From Deltaproteobacteria bacterium (GTDB lineage: Bacteria; Desulfobacterota; Binatia; Binatales; Binataceae), in assembly GCA_021799555.1 (NCBI GenBank), contig JAJZAG010000183.1, forward strand, positions 1 to 7,681: 7,681 bases of DNA, given 5' to 3'. The translations under genes were made by a program, and so were the position numbers. Under the pieces are notes generated by a model. The model was not told the DNA's origin, did not search any database, and saw nothing but the letters and a program-made list of their open reading frames with translations. Positions 5,798 through 7,681 of the stretch are shown piece by piece; the stretch's first letter is position 1; every line of letters starts with the position of its first letter.

Positions 5798-6322
5798 ATG
5801 CCCAGTCACACTATTTCTGTCCTGGTCGAAAACGAGTTCGGCGTGCTCGCCCGCGTGGCGGGCCTGTTCTCGGGCCGAGGCTTCAATATCGAATCGCTGA
5901 CGGTCGCGGCCGATCCGCTCGACCCCAGCGTTTCGAGGATCGTGCTCGTCGCCGAGGGCGACGACCAGGTTCTCGAACAGATCAACAAGCAGCTCAACAA
6001 GGTAATCTCCGTAATCAAGGTCACGGATTTCAAAGGCGTCGATACGATCGGCCGCGAAATGGTGATCGTCAAGGTCGCCGTCGATGAGCGCACGCGCTCG
6101 GAACTTGACTCGATTGTGCACGCGTTTCGGGCCCACGTTATCGATATCGGCCCACATTCCGTGTCCGTCGAGCTAACCGGAGACACCGACAAAGTAGCCG
6201 CGTTCATCGCGCTGGTACGCCCGCTCGGAATAAAGGAGATCGTGCGCTCGGGAAAGGTCGCGATGGCGCGCGCGGTCCAGCTTGGCGCCGATAATCACCG
6301 GCATCATCATTCCAAAGACTGA
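5798..6322 (+). CDS. ilvN: Acetolactate synthase, regulatory (small) subunit
   Basis: This ACT-domain subunit activates the catalytic large subunit (IlvB/IlvI) and confers valine feedback inhibition on the first common step of valine, leucine and isoleucine synthesis. The 174 residues begin with the ACT domain (about 4-78), including VENEFGVLARVAGLFSGRGF (10-29) followed by NIESLTV. Asn12, Gly15 and Asn30 are in the positions associated with valine binding in E. coli IlvH. The C-terminal domain begins near REMVIVKV (86-93) and includes IVRSGKVAMAR (148-158). Length is normal (IlvH-type, about 160-180). The tail is His-rich (HRHHHSKD). The ATG at 5798 gives the canonical N-terminus, but no good Shine-Dalgarno precedes it. 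The usual ilvB gene does not lie immediately upstream; ilvC follows after 20 bases. Confidence 0.95.
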   Translation: MPSHTISVLVENEFGVLARVAGLFSGRGFNIESLTVAADPLDPSVSRIVLVAEGDDQVLEQINKQLNKVISVIKVTDFKGVDTIGREMVIVKVAVDERTRSELDSIVHAFRAHVIDIGPHSVSVELTGDTDKVAAFIALVRPLGIKEIVRSGKVAMARAVQLGADNHRHHHSKD

Positions 6323-6328
6323 ACCTTC

Positions 6329-6333
6329 GGGAG
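6329..6333 (+). promoter_or_regulatory. Shine-Dalgarno for ilvC
   Basis: GGGAG ends nine bases before the ilvC ATG at 6343, in the 20-base gap after ilvN. It supports that start, which also gives the usual MKVYYD N-terminus. Confidence 0.7.
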
Positions 6334-6342
6334 AGAATTCTG

Positions 6343-7359
6343 ATGAAAGTCTATTACGACCGCGACGCGGATCTTAACGCGCTGCGCGGCAAGAAAATCG
6401 CCGTGATCGGCTTTGGCAGCCAAGGCCACGCTCACGCACTCAATTTGCGCGACAGCGGGATGGACGTGCGGGTCGGACTGTCCGCATCGAGTCCCTCGCG
6501 CGAGAAGGCCATCAAGCAGGGCCTGCCCGTGCTCGATACCGCAGCAGCTGCTCGCGAGGCCGACGTGATCATGATGCTCGTGCCCGATGAGATGGGCGGC
6601 GATGTCTACGCAAAGGAAATCGCACCGGGACTCAGCAAGGGCAAGTACCTCGCTTTCGGCCATGGTTTCAATATTCACTTCAAGTTCATTCAGCCACCGC
6701 CTGACGTGAACGTCTTCATGATCGCGCCCAAGGGCCCCGGTCATCTGGTACGCTCCGAATACGTCAAGGGCCGCGGCGTGCCGTGCCTTCTCGCGATCCA
6801 GCAGGACCCCACCGGCGATACCCGCAAGGTAGGCCTCGCATGGGGCAGCGGCATCGGCGGCGGCCGGGCCGCAATTATCGAAACCACGTTTAAGGAAGAA
6901 ACCGAAACCGATCTCTTCGGCGAGCAATCCGTCTTGTGCGGCGGCCTGACCGAGCTGATTCGCGCCGGATGGGAAACCCTCGTCGAGGCCGGCTATGCGC
7001 CCGAGATGGCCTACTTCGAGTGCGTGCACGAAGTGAAGCTCATTGTCGATCTGATTTACGAGGGCGGTATCTCAAACATGCGCTACTCGATCAGCAACAC
7101 TGCCGAGTACGGCGACATGACCCGCGGGAAGAAGGTGATCGGCCCTGAGACTCGTGCGGCGATGAAGCATATCCTCGCCGATATCCAGTCGGGCAAATTT
7201 GCCAACGAGTGGATCGCCGAATATCGCGCCGGCCTGCCCAACTTCAATAAAATGCGCAAGGAAGCGGAGCAGCACCCAGTAGAGGAAGTCGGCCGTAAAC
7301 TGCGCGCCTTCATGCCGTGGCTCGCAAGCGACCGCCTGGTTGACAAGGCAAAGAACTAA
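6343..7359 (+). CDS. ilvC: Ketol-acid reductoisomerase (class I)
   Basis: IlvC uses Mg2+ and NAD(P)H to isomerise and reduce acetolactate or acetohydroxybutyrate to the dihydroxy acids of valine and isoleucine synthesis; it is cytoplasmic. The 338 residues are the normal short class I length. The Rossmann domain has GFGSQGHAHALNLRDSG (23-39). The cofactor loop VGLSASSPSREKA (44-56) has serines and an arginine of the kind that favour NADPH. GHGFNIHF (106-113) carries catalytic His107, and APKGPGHLVR (128-137) follows. The knotted C-terminal domain has ETDLFGEQ (188-195, metal ligands Asp190 and Glu194), YFECVHEVKLI (224-234, Glu226 and Glu230) and YSISNTAEYGD (248-258, substrate-binding Ser251). 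All catalytic residues are present. The start has GGGAG upstream. It is probably co-transcribed with ilvN and followed closely by psd, a neighbour order seen in many Deltaproteobacteria-type genomes. Confidence 0.98.
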   Translation: MKVYYDRDADLNALRGKKIAVIGFGSQGHAHALNLRDSGMDVRVGLSASSPSREKAIKQGLPVLDTAAAAREADVIMMLVPDEMGGDVYAKEIAPGLSKGKYLAFGHGFNIHFKFIQPPPDVNVFMIAPKGPGHLVRSEYVKGRGVPCLLAIQQDPTGDTRKVGLAWGSGIGGGRAAIIETTFKEETETDLFGEQSVLCGGLTELIRAGWETLVEAGYAPEMAYFECVHEVKLIVDLIYEGGISNMRYSISNTAEYGDMTRGKKVIGPETRAAMKHILADIQSGKFANEWIAEYRAGLPNFNKMRKEAEQHPVEEVGRKLRAFMPWLASDRLVDKAKN

Positions 7360-7414
7360 ACGCCTCGTGGGCATTGGATTCGACAGTTCGCCCCCCGGTC
7401 CTGGCGCTCTAGTT

Positions 7415-7681
7415 GTGCGCATCGGCACCGCGATCGGAATCGCGGGCGAAGGCGTCGCGATGTCGCTGGGCGTCGCGGTCGCGGGACTTGTCTTTGCCAT
7501 TCTGGGAATCGGACCGCTTGCCGCGCTGCTGATCGCAGCAGCGGTTGCGATCGCCATGTTCTTCCGCGATCCCGAGCGCTTTCCCACGCGCACCGACGGC
7601 GTCGTGGTGAGCGGTGCTGATGGTAAAGTCACAGATATCGGCGAGGCCGAGATGCCCGGCGCCCCCGGCGTGCGCTTTTGC
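7415..7681 (+). CDS. psd: Phosphatidylserine decarboxylase proenzyme, N-terminal part (3' end outside the window)
   Basis: Psd is a membrane-bound pyruvoyl enzyme that converts phosphatidylserine to phosphatidylethanolamine, downstream of CdsA in lipid synthesis. The frame stays open to the last base, giving 89 visible residues from GTG 7415. An IAGEG leader (9-13) resembles the IAxEG seen near the N-terminus of short bacterial Psd proteins. Two hydrophobic segments follow (about 14-32 and 34-49), then MFFRDPER (48-55) and VVSGADGKV (64-72). The last two are the family's FFRDPER and VVSPADGKV motifs; Asp69 is the conserved Asp and the usual Pro is Gly67. The self-cleaving serine motif lies beyond the window. 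An in-frame GTG at 7367 would add 16 residues and sit 7 bases after ilvC; ATG 7460 would remove the IAGEG leader. None has a clear Shine-Dalgarno, so the start is uncertain while the family is secure. Confidence 0.85.
   Translation, partial: MRIGTAIGIAGEGVAMSLGVAVAGLVFAILGIGPLAALLIAAAVAIAMFFRDPERFPTRTDGVVVSGADGKVTDIGEAEMPGAPGVRFC

Noticed and set aside
5775..5921. ATG at 5775 as an alternative start for ilvN
   Set aside because: It is in a different frame and opens a short frame with no known motif; ATG 5798 gives the canonical ACT-domain N-terminus.

Overview
The window is a compact, GC-rich, entirely plus-strand stretch of bacterial housekeeping genes with almost no intergenic DNA. From left to right it holds the 3' end of tsf, then pyrH, frr, uppS, cdsA, rseP (site-2 protease), tsaB, a small DUF465/YdcH-like gene, ilvN, ilvC and the 5' end of psd. 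Eight genes are complete, the DUF465 gene is a complete small gene, and the two end genes are cut by the window edges. The psd fragment has no stop codon inside the window. No RNA gene, mobile element, CRISPR array or phage gene is visible, and no gap reaches 300 bases.

Region 1 (1-3318) is the widespread translation/envelope block. It contains EF-Ts, UMP kinase, ribosome recycling factor, undecaprenyl diphosphate synthase and CDP-diglyceride synthase. It supplies elongation factor recycling, pyrimidine nucleotides, post-termination ribosome recycling, the peptidoglycan lipid carrier and the phospholipid precursor CDP-diacylglycerol. Region 2 (3319-5726) continues with the membrane metalloprotease RseP, the tRNA t6A factor TsaB and a small helical DUF465 protein; these overlap or are nearly contiguous. 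Region 3 (5727-7681) holds branched-chain amino-acid genes (regulatory subunit of acetolactate synthase, ketol-acid reductoisomerase) followed by phosphatidylserine decarboxylase. CdsA and Psd belong to the same phosphatidylethanolamine route.

Gene content and order (tsf-pyrH-frr-uppS-cdsA-rseP; ilvN-ilvC-psd) resemble Deltaproteobacteria-type genomes in the broad sense (Desulfobacterota, Binatota, Methylomirabilota and similar Gram-negative soil or sediment lineages). I cannot place it more precisely by reading alone. GTG starts with weak Shine-Dalgarno sequences occur at uppS, cdsA and probably psd.

I see no evidence of an undescribed multi-gene system. The points worth a second look are local: about 90-100 extra residues in the cytoplasmic part of RseP; absence of dxr between cdsA and rseP and of ilvB before ilvN; a Cys replacing the last Asp of the CdsA signature; a hairpin that could mask the rseP ribosome-binding site; palindromes upstream of ilvN; and several small deviations at conserved positions in PyrH, RseP and Psd.
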